Below are positions 1 through 10,348 of a stretch of 64,000 nucleotides of DNA, in pieces. Position numbers and translations under genes: made by a program. The notes under the pieces were generated by a model. It was not told the DNA's origin. It did no database searches and worked only from the letters and a program-made list of their open reading frames with translations. Positions within the stretch are counted from its first letter, which is position 1; every line of letters starts with the position of its first letter. Source of the DNA: Diplonema japonicum (lineage: Eukaryota > Euglenozoa > Diplonemea > Diplonemida > Diplonemidae); contig OZ025666.1 of assembly GCA_964019335.1 (NCBI GenBank), forward strand, positions 2,501 to 66,500. Reading direction: 5' to 3'.

Positions 1-1844
1 TCCTTGACCTTTCCCACTGGGGCCCTTATCCTTGCGTCGCACCTCTCCAAGAACTCACGTAGTGTCACCTTGGTAGCGCCGGCTCCCGCCGCAATGCCCA
101 CTACCCCTTCCTTCCCCGGTGTCGGGTGGTGTCTGCACCCCCGGGTCTGCAACTTGACCACCCTCCATGCCGTTTCCAGAGTCCCCTTGAGCACGCCACC
201 CTTGAAACGAACAGGTTGCACCGCCGAACACCCACACGCGTACGTGATCTGGAAATCCTGGACCGTCCTCGGGAACTCGAACTCGCGGTATGTTTCCGAC
301 TTCTGCACCTCACAACCCACAATGCGGCTGCGGCGCTCTCCGTCCGACCCACCTTCCAAGCTTGCGAAGTACTGCTTTACCATCATGTATCCAAGTCCAG
401 CGATACCAATCTGGCCAGCCATAGCCACCTCCAGTGGAACACCCAGCGACTCGGCCTTCGCAAGAAGCATCTCCTCAGTCCTCTCCCTTCCAGGGTCCGT
501 TCCTTCTTCAAGGATGATCTCCACCCGGCCCTCGAACTGGATGATGAACTTGAGCAGTCGGTCCCCCGGCCTCGCCCTCAGTGGCACCATCGCTCTCGGA
601 ATTGGGATGCCCATCACCACATCAATCGGGTCAAGCTGAACGAAGTCTCCCCCTACTTCCACCTGCTGTTCCCTTTCCGGTGCCCCGACTCCCATCAGCT
701 GATCTCCCTCCGGCGTCTGGATCCCACCCCTAGGTGTGTCAGGCCCCGACTGGCTGCCTCCGCTCGGTGCGTTCCCGCCCTCTTTGGTCCCTTCGGGGGC
801 GTCATCCGCCTGCGGCTTCAGAGTCCTCCCACCGCCCTGTCTCTTCGCAGCTTGTTCCCTACAGAATTCGCTCACGGTCATCTTCCTCGTAGCAGTTGTC
901 GCACTCTGGTCCCCCTTGTTCGAGTCCCTCTGGGCCTCCGTATCCCCCTTAGGACACTGGTCCAAGGTCTGGTTCACCGCAGCGTCAGTCGCCCCTTGTC
1001 TCTTCCCATCTTCCTGGGCCTTCGGGTCAAGCTCCCCTCCCTGCCCAGCCCTCTCGCTGGATCCTGTTCCGACCATCTCCGTGTCTTCTCCTCCCGGCGA
1101 GGCTGCTTCGAGTCCTGCTCCCGCTTTCCCTTGTGTTCCACCCTCCACCGGTTCCGCCTTTCGCTGCTGCTGCATTCGGGCGTCCAGGTCCTTCTTCGTC
1201 TGCTCCAGAAGGGCATCCAGCTGGTGGGCCACCGTGATTGGGGGTCCGCCTCCCTGTCCCTTCACTTCCCTCTCGGACGACTCCTCAGCTTCGGTGGTTT
1301 TTTCATTGCCGAAGGAGTCCTCTGTGAGGTCAGTGTTGGATTCAGTGTTGGGTTCGTTGTTCGCTTCCTCGTTGTCCTTTTTTTCCTCTTCGCCGTCCGG
1401 TACCGGGGGCCCTGGATCCAACTGTACAGGCCCTTTGACTAACAGCGCCCCTGCTATCGATCTCATCATGGCCGTTGACACCTCTTGGACCACACGCCTG
1501 TGTATCGAGACTCTGTCCCCGTGAGCCCGCGCAGCTATGCTCCTGGACAGTTTCTTCGTGAGGTAGACTGCTGCCTCCCCGAACCCCCCAAAGGTCTCCA
1601 TCGCGAAAGGTACAAAGGCCACGCGTGTCTTGGCGAGCTCCGCCTCATACTTCTGGCGCTTGTAGTGTTCCGCCTTCGCCGCTGCGTATCCCGCAGTCTT
1701 CGCCGCCTGGTTGACACAAGACTCGTTCCTCGGGTGCACGATGACCACGTCCATAGCCATTGGGCGGGAACCCCCCACCCCACCTGGGAAGAACACGTCC
1801 GCCGGGCGCTGGGACGACCCCGGGATCAGCCCCGTCTTCTCCAT
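1..1844 (-). CDS. Retroelement-type protein with R2-like endonuclease motif (partial)
   Basis: An open frame on the minus strand runs from an ATG at 1844 to the left edge with no stop (about 614 codons seen); an in-frame TGA lies just upstream of the ATG. Near residues 13-38 there is an R-P-A-D-V, a Gly-rich loop, then M-D-V-V-I-V-H-P. This pattern is familiar from the restriction-like endonuclease region at the end of many non-LTR retroelement polyproteins, and is followed by the usual helical stretch (residues 40-135). Residues about 140-330 are low-complexity, acidic and Gln/Gly/Pro-rich. The rest is a second globular part with C-G-C and C-R-H-H clusters that I do not recognise. No reverse transcriptase is visible, so this is a separate ORF, a 5'-truncated copy or a domesticated gene. 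It is GC-rich and opposite in strand to all later genes. The long + strand frames over the same bases are shadows. Confidence 0.6.
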   Translation of the reverse strand, partial: MEKTGLIPGSSQRPADVFFPGGVGGSRPMAMDVVIVHPRNESCVNQAAKTAGYAAAKAEHYKRQKYEAELAKTRVAFVPFAMETFGGFGEAAVYLTKKLSRSIAARAHGDRVSIHRRVVQEVSTAMMRSIAGALLVKGPVQLDPGPPVPDGEEEKKDNEEANNEPNTESNTDLTEDSFGNEKTTEAEESSEREVKGQGGGPPITVAHQLDALLEQTKKDLDARMQQQRKAEPVEGGTQGKAGAGLEAASPGGEDTEMVGTGSSERAGQGGELDPKAQEDGKRQGATDAAVNQTLDQCPKGDTEAQRDSNKGDQSATTATRKMTVSEFCREQAAKRQGGGRTLKPQADDAPEGTKEGGNAPSGGSQSGPDTPRGGIQTPEGDQLMGVGAPEREQQVEVGGDFVQLDPIDVVMGIPIPRAMVPLRARPGDRLLKFIIQFEGRVEIILEEGTDPGRERTEEMLLAKAESLGVPLEVAMAGQIGIAGLGYMMVKQYFASLEGGSDGERRSRIVGCEVQKSETYREFEFPRTVQDFQITYACGCSAVQPVRFKGGVLKGTLETAWRVVKLQTRGCRHHPTPGKEGVVGIAAGAGATKVTLREFLERCDARIRAPVGKVK

Positions 1845-1878
1845 CGTTGCGCTCACCCCGGCCCACTGACAGTGTCAA

Positions 1879-2578
1879 TGTTGTTTCTGCTTTCCGCATC
1901 AAATGTTGTATTTGGATGTAATAGAAAAGGGGAAATAATAAATAATATGTACAAGAGGAGGGTGTGTATGTTTATACAACCTGTGTAAACAGATCGGTTC
2001 CTTACTTTCAGCGCCGGGCCCCTAATGCGTGCGATGTACAGCTCAACCCCTGCATCGCACTGCCTGTTTGTTGCACATATTTTCATGTTGTCTCCCCCCC
2101 CCCCCCCCCCACCTGAAAATAATATATAGGAGATAAATATATGAGTTAAAGGAGGCTGGTGTTGGCAGCACCCTGCACAAGAACTGTCTACTTGATTACA
2201 GGGGGGCGCACCACAGCCGAGTTGTAGCTTCTTCTGCGTTCTGCATCGTTTCCTTAATCACCGTGGCCGGGATGTAGCTTCTTCTGCGTTCCACATCGTG
2301 CCCTTAATCACTGCAGCCAGGTTGTAACTTCTTGCATTCCGTGTCATTTCCTTAATCACGATGGCCGGACGGCCGGGTTGTAGCTTCTTCTGCATTCTGT
2401 GTCGTGTCCTTAATGTGTGTGGTGTTCAGCTCAACCCCAGCCAGGGCACCCCAGGTAACCAAGATTCTGCACTTGTGTTGTTTGCTCAGTGATGACAGAT
2501 GAGGTCAACAGCGAACAACACATCTGATGTTTTTCTTATATTTTCATGTTATCCCCACCACCTGAAAAAGAAGATAAA

Positions 2579-2614
<36 letters not shown>

Positions 2615-2656
2615 CAACAGCCAGCACCCCCATGCACACTGAAATTTTATTGTTTT

Positions 2657-2688
<32 letters not shown>

Positions 2689-2925
2689 TTTTTCTATATT
2701 GTTCACCAGGAGGTGCACATGTGACACCTGCTTTTCCCTGTGCAGCATAGTGGTACATGTTATAAAACACGTGCTGTGTTGTGCACCCTGTGTTGCATAC
2801 ATCATGTGTGTCGAAAATTTGCAGTGTTGGGGTGGTTTGTGGGCCAGACCTCAGACCACCAGTCTGGCCAGCACTGCTTATCCCTTTTTTTTTTTTTTTT
2901 TTTTTTTTTTGCATTGTACTTTTCT
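1879..2925 (+). repeat. Left arm of 1.05-kb inverted repeat
   Basis: This stretch reappears reverse-complemented at 10300-11367. In order it holds a segment with TTTGGATGTAATAG, a run of C, a segment ending in the tract GAGTTAAAGGAGGCTGG, a block of roughly 50-bp minisatellite units, a segment before a long T tract (2581-2612), then a block matching 10300-10620 that carries TTATAAAACACGTG and GGTGGTTTGTGG. Arms differ by minisatellite copy number, A/T tract length, one left-only piece (about 2612-2690) and many CpG-site transitions. I see no supported gene in it. Confidence 0.85.
2150..2420 (+). repeat. Minisatellite, about 50-bp unit
   Basis: Successive units carry TTGTAGCTTCTTCTGC, then CGTGTCCTTAATCACC and a GGCCGGG-like end. 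The same unit occurs at about 5590-5700 and 12330-12520 in this orientation, and reversed at 7030-7130, 10800-11060 and 11770-11860. It is the most widespread module of the left 12.6 kb. Units differ mostly by C/T and G/A at CpG. Confidence 0.8.
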
Positions 2926-2993
2926 TGCAAAAAAAGGCCTCTTTTTAATATTTTTTTCCAAAGCAGGTCTCCAAACCCCCTGACATTTTTTTT

Positions 2994-3000
<7 letters not shown>

Positions 3001-3026
<26 letters not shown>

Positions 3027-3205
3027 TAGTCACAACAAGGTAGTATGAGCCTTGCCTCACATCCCACCTAAACCTAGGACCTCTTTTTTTGAACCTTTGA
3101 AACCAAAAGTACCAAAAATGCAAGCCCCAGCCTAAATTTGGGCCTTTGTGACACAAAAAACACAAAGAAATTTTTTGGTCCCAAGAGTCCCCTGAGTCCC
3201 CTGAG
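3001..3205 (+). repeat. Inverted repeat partner of 8185-8396
   Basis: The unit starts with a T tract, then ACATAGTCACAACAAGG and runs to TTTTTTGGTCCCAAGAGTCC. The whole stretch returns reverse-complemented at 8185-8396, where the T tract appears as an A tract (8362-8396). Identity is high, so duplication is fairly recent. Confidence 0.85.
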
Positions 3206-3340
3206 TCCCCTCCAGACCCCTGAGTCCCTTGAGTCCCTCCAGTCCCCTGAGTCCCCTCCAGACCCCTGAAAATTTCAGGGGACTCCTGTCCTGTCCCTTG
3301 GAGTCCCCTGAGTCCCTCAAGGGTCTGGACCAACACTGGC
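3206..3340 (+). repeat. GAGTCCCCT-rich repeat, inverted copy at 6760-6857
   Basis: Tandem GAGTCCCCT/CCAGACCCCT motifs lead into a stretch that is repeated reverse-complemented at 6760-6857 (AGTGTTGGTCCAGACCC...). Short internal palindromes are present (CCCCTGAAATTTTCAGGGG), so the unit can fold on itself. Confidence 0.8.
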
Positions 3341-3416
3341 TGGAGGCGAGCAGAAGATTGTCAACCTTTATCCTGAAAAGATAGGGTCACTCATTTTAAC
3401 ATTTGCACCTGGAGAA

Positions 3417-4190
3417 GTGGAGTATCACCATCCATACTACATAAGAATAAGTAATAACTACCAATACCTTCCTGTGACACGAGATGAAGAAACAATCTTT
3501 TTACAGCTATCATTGGAACATGACCCTAATGAGGACTATGCTCACTTACACTTATCAAAGGGAGAGATGTACTTTGCTGGTCATAAGGTATATGTGAGCA
3601 ATGACTATCAAGAAATCAAAATACAGAATTTCATACTCCCCTACACATATGAGACACTCTACCTGCTTATGAGACCTGACAATACTTTTCCTATTGCTGA
3701 GCTCCCTCATAAGGCTTATGATGATTTTATACAATTGCTTCTTAGTATTGGTTTCAAGTACATTCATAAAAGTAGTAAGATAGCTACCATTGCAAAAAGG
3801 ATAATTAAGACATTGGATGAAGAATATGATCCTAATCTGACAGGTCTTGAAAATGTGAAGAAGGTGTTAAGAGAAAGCCCCCCTGATGTAGAAATGATAT
3901 CCCCTTCTGTACTATTGTCAACAAGATATATCACACCATTAACACCACCTCCTCTAATAGATCTTAGATCACCAGAAGAAGTTACTATAAGAAGAGCATC
4001 TCATCAATTAAACTTTGAGATTATTGAGAAAGGAGGTGTTGCTAAGTTAATGAGTAATGACAGTGATGGAGCACTTCTACAGATTGAGAAAGAATTCCCC
4101 AAACAATCCTTAGAAAGATTATCAGGAGGTGATCCTTCAAACAGGTTTGTGAAGGGGAGCAACAATCAGTTCTATATCCTTCCTACCTAG
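3417..4190 (+). CDS. Unknown ORF in AT-rich, virus-like island
   Basis: A 257-codon frame with composition (AT-rich) very different from the euglenozoan-type genes to the right. I do not recognise a family. The product is acidic, rich in Tyr/Ile/Leu, with no signal peptide or membrane segment; residues about 170-200 are Pro/Thr-rich. The listed start may not be ATG, and the frame may extend upstream into the repeat edge near 3340. It is followed at short spacing by two more frames of the same composition, the compact layout seen in viruses and large DNA transposons. It could be part of an integrated Polinton-like or virophage-like element. Function unknown. Confidence 0.45.
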   Translation: MEYHHPYYIRISNNYQYLPVTRDEETIFLQLSLEHDPNEDYAHLHLSKGEMYFAGHKVYVSNDYQEIKIQNFILPYTYETLYLLMRPDNTFPIAELPHKAYDDFIQLLLSIGFKYIHKSSKIATIAKRIIKTLDEEYDPNLTGLENVKKVLRESPPDVEMISPSVLLSTRYITPLTPPPLIDLRSPEEVTIRRASHQLNFEIIEKGGVAKLMSNDSDGALLQIEKEFPKQSLERLSGGDPSNRFVKGSNNQFYILPT

Positions 4191-4328
4191 TATCTTAGTA
4201 CCAATACCTAGTAAAGGAACTACCCCTATTGGCAGTCTTCTTATTTATCACTTAGATGATGATTAAATACAGGTGACAACTTTGTAATTACTCCAGAGAT
4301 AGCAGTTCTTCTTGCAGCCCCTCTTATT

Positions 4329-4673
4329 ATGAAAGGGGTTGCCTTTAACAACTATAATCCAGAAGCAATAAGAGGCTTTGCAGATATAAGTACTTCTCCT
4401 ACATTTGCATCAAGGTCAAACAAAGAAGATAAACTAAGATCATTAGCAGGAAAAAAGAGAAGAGGTAATGGTGTTGTGTTTAGGGGACCAATTCTCACAA
4501 CTATTGAAGAAGCACATGGAAGCTTTATGAAACTTGCTGCAGCAATCAAAGCTGGTAACAGTTCACAAGAGGCAAGGAATAGAGCTGTTCACTTACTTGA
4601 CTATCTTTTTAAGGTAGGAAAGATTGGTGAAAGAGAACATAAAACCTTAAATAAATGGTTATTGAGTGTATAA
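4329..4673 (+). CDS. Unknown ORF in AT-rich, virus-like island
   Basis: A 114-codon frame starting at ATG 4329; the frame stays open upstream to about 4270, so the N-terminus may be longer and cut by a stop. The middle is basic (G-K-K-R-R-G), followed by a helical C-terminal half ending L-N-K-W-L-L-S-V. I recognise no domain. It stops 3 bases before the next frame, again a compact arrangement. The gap 4191-4328 has stops in all frames and probably marks damage in a once longer gene. Confidence 0.4.
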   Translation: MKGVAFNNYNPEAIRGFADISTSPTFASRSNKEDKLRSLAGKKRRGNGVVFRGPILTTIEEAHGSFMKLAAAIKAGNSSQEARNRAVHLLDYLFKVGKIGEREHKTLNKWLLSV

Positions 4674-4676
4674 AAA

Positions 4677-5130
4677 ATGGTTGTTTCAATCACCTTATTA
4701 AGTGATGGTTATCTCCAACTGACTTCACCCATGAGATATCTCCAGCTCTTCATCTTGACAGTAATAAGAAGTATGAGATCAGTCTATCAAAGTGTAATAT
4801 GTACTATTCTTGGACAAACATATCAGCAGGACAAGGTAACAATGTGTTTGTTTGAATATAGTGATGATAATGGAAGTAGTTGGAAGACACAAACCTTTGA
4901 TGATGGGACCTATGGTACCAAGTGAGATTTACTATAGGGTCACTATATAGTCTCTTAGGATTTACAAGTGGTCAGGTTATATCAACTAGTATGATAGCCC
5001 CTAATAAAGCAGACATCACAAAAGGTGTTGAGTCACTGTTAGCTTGGTTGATATGAGTGAGAGTATATGGAATGGGAACCAATCACAAGTGTTGTTTAGT
5101 CTTCCTCCACCTGATAACAGTGTTGTTATG
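4677..5130 (+). pseudogene. Broken virus/Polinton-type structural-protein-like gene
   Basis: Coding-like sequence switches between at least two frames: one gives N-K-K-Y-E-I-S, another Y-S-D-D-N-G-S-S-W-K-T, then L-L-G-F-T-S-G and W-N-G-N-Q-S-Q-V-L-F-S. From memory, this order of motifs is that of a protein family found repeatedly in Polinton/adintovirus-like elements of animal genomes, thought to be a particle component; I cannot verify this here. Frameshifts near 4850 and stops at 4923 and about 5055 show it is no longer intact. The 3' end runs into a G-rich tract (5150-5180) and then the repeat mosaic. Confidence 0.4.
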
Positions 5131-5221
5131 GGAAAAAACCCAGGGGGGGGCAGGGTGTGGGGGGGCTGGGGGGTGGGAACAGGGGGTACACCACAGCTTC
5201 TTCTGCGTTCCATGTTGTGTC

Positions 5222-5481
5222 CTTAATGTGTGTGGTGTTCAGCTCAACCCCAGCTGGTGCCCTAAGTAGTTTACTCACCCTGAGCATCTGCAATTTGTTC
5301 TTCCACTCAGGGTGCTACAGGTGATGACCAGCCAAGTGGATGGAGGAAAATGCCTGTTCGTCGTGTTGGTGGTGCCCACACAAGAACTGTTAACTTGATA
5401 CAGGGGGGCACTGTGTTCTGCATTGTGTCCTTAATGTGTGCAGTGTGCAGCTTAACCCCAGCTGGAGCAACACAACCCATC
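5222..5481 (+). repeat. Inverted repeat partner of 9117-9399
   Basis: It runs from AGCTCAACCCCAGCTGG through GATGACCAGCCAAGTGG and GTTCGTCGTGTTGGTGG to AGCTTAACCCCAGCTGG. The same stretch lies reverse-complemented at 9117-9399. Several differences are CG versus TG or CA, for example in the GGCGCCCGCAC/GGTGCCCACAC pair. Confidence 0.8.
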
Positions 5482-5699
5482 TGTCATGTCTTTAATGTGT
5501 GTGGTGTACAGCTCAACCCCAGCTAGAGTGTCCCAGGTAACCAAGATTTGGCAGCACCCTGCACAAGAACTGTCTACTTGATTACAGGGGGTGCACCACA
5601 GCCAGGTTGTAGCTTCTTCTGCATTCTGCATCGTGTCCTTAATCACCATGGCTGAGTTGTAGCTTCTTCTGTGTTCTGTGTCATGTCCTTAATGTGTGT

Positions 5700-6760
5700 G
5701 GTGTTCAGCTCAACCCTAGCTGGGGTGCCCCAGGTAACCAAGATTCTGCACTGTGGTTTGCTCAGTGATGAGGAGGTCAACAGTGAACACATCTGATGTT
5801 TTTCTTATATTTTCCCCCACCACCTGAAAAAGAAGATAAAGGTTTTTTTTTTTCTTTTTTATTTTTTCTTTGTTTCTCATTGTTGTCATCTCTCAGTACC
5901 TGTGTAACATCTTTTCTTGTAGACATCTGTTTATATGTTTGAACTCTGCAGCAAAAAAAAAGGGGGATGTGGCCCAAACTTGGGGTCACTTTGGCTATTT
6001 TTGACCCCAAATTTTTTTTTCTGGAAAAAGCCAGAAATCATGAAATTTATATTAAAAACACCTTAAAAACCCATTTCTGCAAACCAAAAAGTTCAGAAAG
6101 GTGTTTAGGTGGAATACACATCTCTAAACTATATATTCTGAAGTAAAAAGTAAGTAAAAATCAAAAAATCTCAGGGGGGTAACTCATCCTCATGACAACA
6201 CTGGGAGGGCAAAAAATAATTTTTTTTTTGAACACACAATTTGGTCCCAAAAATGGAATTCTGAACAGCCAATAGAAAGTTTTAACCCCACTTGGACTGA
6301 AAATTTTTTTTCAAAAATCACTTTAGGAATTTTCCTTAGGGCCTAAATGGCCACCTGAAAATCACAAAATCAAGCTTCATAGTCATTAGAATGGTATTGG
6401 AATTTTGGCCTAATTTTGGGTGATAATAAGCAAAATTCCCCTTGAAGTAGGTTTCCCAGCCTAATTGATTTTTTTTTCTTCGTCCTCCTATTCAAAACTT
6501 TTTAGTCCCAGTGTTGCCAAAATGGGTTGAAAATTAAAGTACCCAGCTGTGGTTACTTAATCAAAAAAGAATTTAATAGTCCATTTAACCATGTATTCAA
6601 ACCTTTTACCCTTACTTGGTTTTTTTTGTGGAATTTATTTCATTTTTTTGGTTTTTTTTTTTTTAAATAAACCTCTTTTTTTTTTGGCTGGCCAAGCCCT
6701 CTCCTTTCTTTTTCTCCCTCCCTGGCCTTGGGTAGGGGTAGGGGTGGGTGGGGCCTGGGC
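5700..6760. other. AT-rich non-coding spacer
   Basis: After a partial copy of the repeat block also seen at 2420-2580 (5700-5850), the sequence to 6760 is AT-rich with many short A, T and G runs and no frame that looks like protein. I see no RNA gene or recognisable repeat partner within this window for about 5880-6700. Confidence 0.5.
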
Positions 6761-6859
6761 AGTGTTGGTCCAGACCCTTGAGGGACTCAGGGGACTCCAA
6801 GGGACAGGACAGGAGTCCCCTGAAATTTTCAGGGGTCTGGAGGGGACTCAGGGCAGTGA

Positions 6860-7010
6860 TGGGTGAATCCTAATTAGGACTAGACCAGACTGGACTGGAC
6901 TGGACTGGATCCAGTGTGAATTTCAACCCAATTATGCCAGACTGACCAGACCAGACCAGACCAGACTGGACTGGGCTGGACTGAACCAGACCAGACAAGA
7001 TACAACCACA
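6860..7010 (+). repeat. ACTGG/CCAGA short tandem repeats
   Basis: Runs of ACTGG and then CCAGA pentamers, with interruptions, fill this stretch. Their reverse-complement relationship (CCAGT/ACTGG) would allow snap-back pairing across 6885-7000. A related ACCGG version lies at 10270-10290. Confidence 0.75.
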
Positions 7011-7149
7011 ACACCACATCCCCCCTTTTACGCAGAAGAAGCTACAACTTGGCCATGGTGATTAAGGACACGATGCAGAATGCAGAAGAAGCTACAACCT
7101 GGCTGTGGTGCACCCCCTGTAATCAAGTAGACAGTTCTTGTGCAGGGTG

Positions 7150-7450
7150 CTGCTGCAAAATTGCAGAAAATTTTCGAGTCTGGTCAGTCTGGCCAATCTG
7201 GTCAGCCTGGTAAAATGGGTACACTGGACTGGACCAGATTCACCAATCACTGCCTTGATGATGCAAAGAGGAAAAAGAAAAAAAAAAGGTAAGGAATTCC
7301 CTGTTCCACCAAGTTCTGGTTCCACTGGTTCCACCATTCCACCAAGCTCTGACTTTTCAGTTGGTGGAAGGGAATGGAACAACCCACCCCTGCATGAGCA
7401 GAATCTGGTTACCCAGGACACCCTGGCTGGGGTTGAGCTGAACACTGCAC
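7150..7450 (+). repeat. CpG-depleted copy of modules at 9684-9885 and 10185-10300
   Basis: The first part (about 7160-7255) matches 10185-10300 directly; the second (about 7258-7445) matches 9684-9885 directly. In the 150-base stretch after GGTAAGGAATTCCC all nine substitutions against the second copy are CpG changed to TpG or CpA, plus one single-base indel. Confidence 0.85.
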
Positions 7451-7509
7451 ACATTAAGGACATGACACAGAACACAGAAGAAGTTGTGGTGCACCCCCTG
7501 TAATCAAGT

Positions 7510-8184
7510 AGACAATTTTTTTTGTGAGGAAAAAAATTCTTTGGGCCCTTTTTTTTTGACCCATGACCATCTCACTTTCACTATTAGCCTCATTGAGGTC
7601 TAGAATAGGTATTTTTGAGGGAAAAAAAATTTTTTTTTGAAAAAATCAATTTAAGGGTGTTTTTGGCCACATTTTTTGGGAGGAAAAACAATTTTTTGGA
7701 CACTATTTTTTTTTTTTTTTTTTTCCAGCACCCCATGCACCCAATAAAGTACAGTAAAAAAAAGGGGGGTAAATACAAAGAATGAGAAGGGTAAGTCATA
7801 AAGGAGAGAAAACCAACAGATAGACCATTACTAAGCCTGATATAGGTACCCTTTGTGAAAACAATCAATTGTGAGGTAAAAAACCACTTTTCAGGTGTTT
7901 TTGACCACTTGTTCATGTGAAAAATAATTTTTTTTGGGCACCTTTTTTTTTGACCCCCAAACATCTCACTTTCACCCCACTTCACTAAATGCCTCTATTA
8001 AGGCCTAAAATAGGTACTTTTGGAAAAAAAATCAATTTTTGGGTGTCTTTGACAACTTTTTTTGGGTGGAAAAAATTTTTTTTGGACTATAAAAAAAATT
8101 TTTTTTTGCCCCCCCACCCCCCTGGATTTGCCCCCCCATGCCCCCCTGAAAATCTTTGGGGGGCAACCCATTCTCATAACAACA
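7510..8184. other. Low-complexity AT-rich spacer
   Basis: Alternating T runs and short repeated phrases (AGGCCTAAAATAGGTA-like at 7600 and 8005; TTTTGGGTG-like) suggest decayed tandem copies about 400 bp apart. No coding frame is convincing. Confidence 0.5.
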
Positions 8185-8360
8185 CTGCTGGAGGGGACTC
8201 TTGGGACCAAAAAATTTCTTTGTGTTTTTTGTGTCACAAAGGCCCAAATTTAGGCTGGGGCTTGCATTTTTTTGGTACTTTTGGTTTCAAAGGTTCAAAA
8301 AAAGAGGTCCTAGGTTTAGGTGGGATGTGAGGCAAGGCTCATACTACCTTGTTGTGACTA

Positions 8361-8396
<36 letters not shown>
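8185..8396 (-). repeat. Inverted repeat partner of 3001-3205
   Basis: Reverse complement of 3001-3205, ending in a 35-base A tract. Beyond it, 8400-9090 is AT-rich and pyrimidine-rich sequence with no supportable gene. Confidence 0.85.
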
Positions 8397-8398
<2 letters not shown>

Positions 8399-9116
8399 AA
8401 TAAACAGAAAGAGAAGAGAGCAATTGATTGCCTGCCTCTCTTCTCCCTCTATTTTTACTTTTATTTATTTATTTTTTTTTTAATTTTATTTTATTTGCAG
8501 GGTGCCCCAACTGGCTTCCTTTATGTCATCAAACTTATTTTTATTTTTATTTAGAAGAAGCTACAGCTAGGCCAAGGTGTGCCCCCTGTAATCAAGTAAA
8601 TGGTGCTTGTGCAGGGTGCCCCCACCAGCTTCCTTTAAATCATCGAGTTTATTTATATTTTTATTTTATTTTTAATTTTAGTTTTAAATTGTGTTTTATT
8701 TTTAGTTTTATTTTTAAATTTTTTTTTGTTGTTTCTTTTTCTTATTTTTCTTTCTATCTTAAAATTTTTAATCTTCCTAGTTTAAAAATTTAAAAGAAAG
8801 AAAATGAAAAAGATTGTTTGATATGGGTTCTAGGTTTTTTTAAAAAAAAAAAAGAAAAGAACCTATTCCAAGGGTGGTTTAGGAAAAAGAAAACTTTTTT
8901 ATTTCTTTCTTTTTAATTTTCTTTTTTCTTTTTCCCCCCTCCATCTCTTCCTCTCAAGTTTTGATAGCCCTCCCTCCCCCCCCACTTTCTTGAACTTCTT
9001 TTCACCTCTTTTCCCCCCTACCTCTCCATGGTTCCCAGTGAACGAGAAAGAACGAGAGTAAATAAAAAAAGCCTTTCCCAAATGCAAACTGCATGAGCAC
9101 AGAATGTTGGTTGCCC

Positions 9117-9399
9117 TGGGTTGTGTTGCTCCGGCTGGGGTTAAGCTGCACACTGCACACATTAAGGACACAATGCAGAACACAGAAGAAGCTACAACTT
9201 GGCTGCAGTGCCCCCCTGTATCAAGTTAACAGTTCTTGTGCGGGCGCCACCAACACGACGAACAGGCATTTTCCTCCATCCACTTGGCTGGTCATCACCT
9301 GTAGCACCCTGAGTGGAAGAACAAATTGCAGATGCTCAGGGTGAGTAAACTACTTAGGGCACCAGCTGGGGTTGAGCTGCACACTGCATGCATTAAGGA
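9117..9399 (-). repeat. Inverted repeat partner of 5222-5481
   Basis: Reverse complement of 5222-5481. This copy keeps more CpG sites and so looks younger or less modified. Confidence 0.8.
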
Positions 9400-9683
9400 C
9401 ACGACGCGGAACGCAGAAGCGGCCGAGGTGCACCCCCTGTCACTGGTCTCCTTTACCTCTTTCATGTTATTTGGTGGTGGGGATTACAGAAATATGGAAA
9501 TATAAGAAGTACATCAGATGTGTTGTTCACTGTTGACCTCCACGTCGGTCATCACTGGTAGCGCCCGAGTGGAGGAACGTATTGCAGATGCTCTGGTGTT
9601 GAGCTGCACACTGCACACATTAAGGACACAACATGGAATATTGTGCTGTCAGTGTTGTGGTGATATAGTCACCACTTTCAACC

Positions 9684-9885
9684 TTGATGATGCAAAGAGG
9701 AAAAAGAAAAAAAAAAAAAAAAAAAAAAAAAGGTAAGGAATTCCCTGTTCCGCCAAGTTCTGGTTCCACTGGTTCCGCCGTTCCACCAAGCTCCGACTTT
9801 TCAGTTTGGTGGAAGGGAACGGAACGACCCACCCCTGCATGAGCAGAATCTGGTTACCCGGGACGCCCCGGCTGGGGTTGAGCCC
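9684..9885 (+). repeat. CpG-rich copy of the 7258-7445 module
   Basis: A direct copy of 7258-7445 with a longer A tract (9704-9731). It retains CpG at nine positions where the other copy has TpG or CpA. Confidence 0.85.
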
Positions 9886-10299
9886 TGTAATCAAGTAGTC
9901 TTGTGCAGGTCCTTTAACTCATATATCTCTCACCACGGCCGGGTTGTAGCTTCTTCTGCGTTCCACGTCGATCACCACAGCCGGGTTACATCCAAATACA
10001 ACATTTCCGGACATATGTACATACCTGCAGCTGCAGTGCACTGGAGTAGATAGGTGCAAATTGCTTGATGGAGCTGTGCATGTCTGTGGTACAAAGAAGA
10101 AGAAGAAGAAAAAAAAAAAAAAAAAAAGGAAAAAAAAAATCATTGTCCAAAAATATTTGAAAAAAAAGTGTTTGCAGGTGTGTCAAAAATTGCAGAAAAT
10201 TTTCGAGTCCAGTCAGTCCGGTCAGTCCGGCCGATCTGGTCAGTCCGGTCAGTCCGGTAAATTGGGTACACCGGACCGGACCGGATTCACCCATCACTG

Positions 10300-10313
10300 A
10301 GAAAAGTACAATG

Positions 10314-10348
<35 letters not shown>

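Noticed and set aside
126-1442. 438-codon + strand frame
   Set aside because: It is the shadow of the GC-rich minus-strand retroelement frame; its product is Leu/Arg/Ser-rich with no domain, while the minus frame shows recognisable motifs.
2546-2983. Frames with long Phe or Lys runs in the T/A tracts, here and across 2.5-12.2 kb
   Set aside because: They exist only because homopolymers have no stops; no protein features and no conservation between repeat copies.
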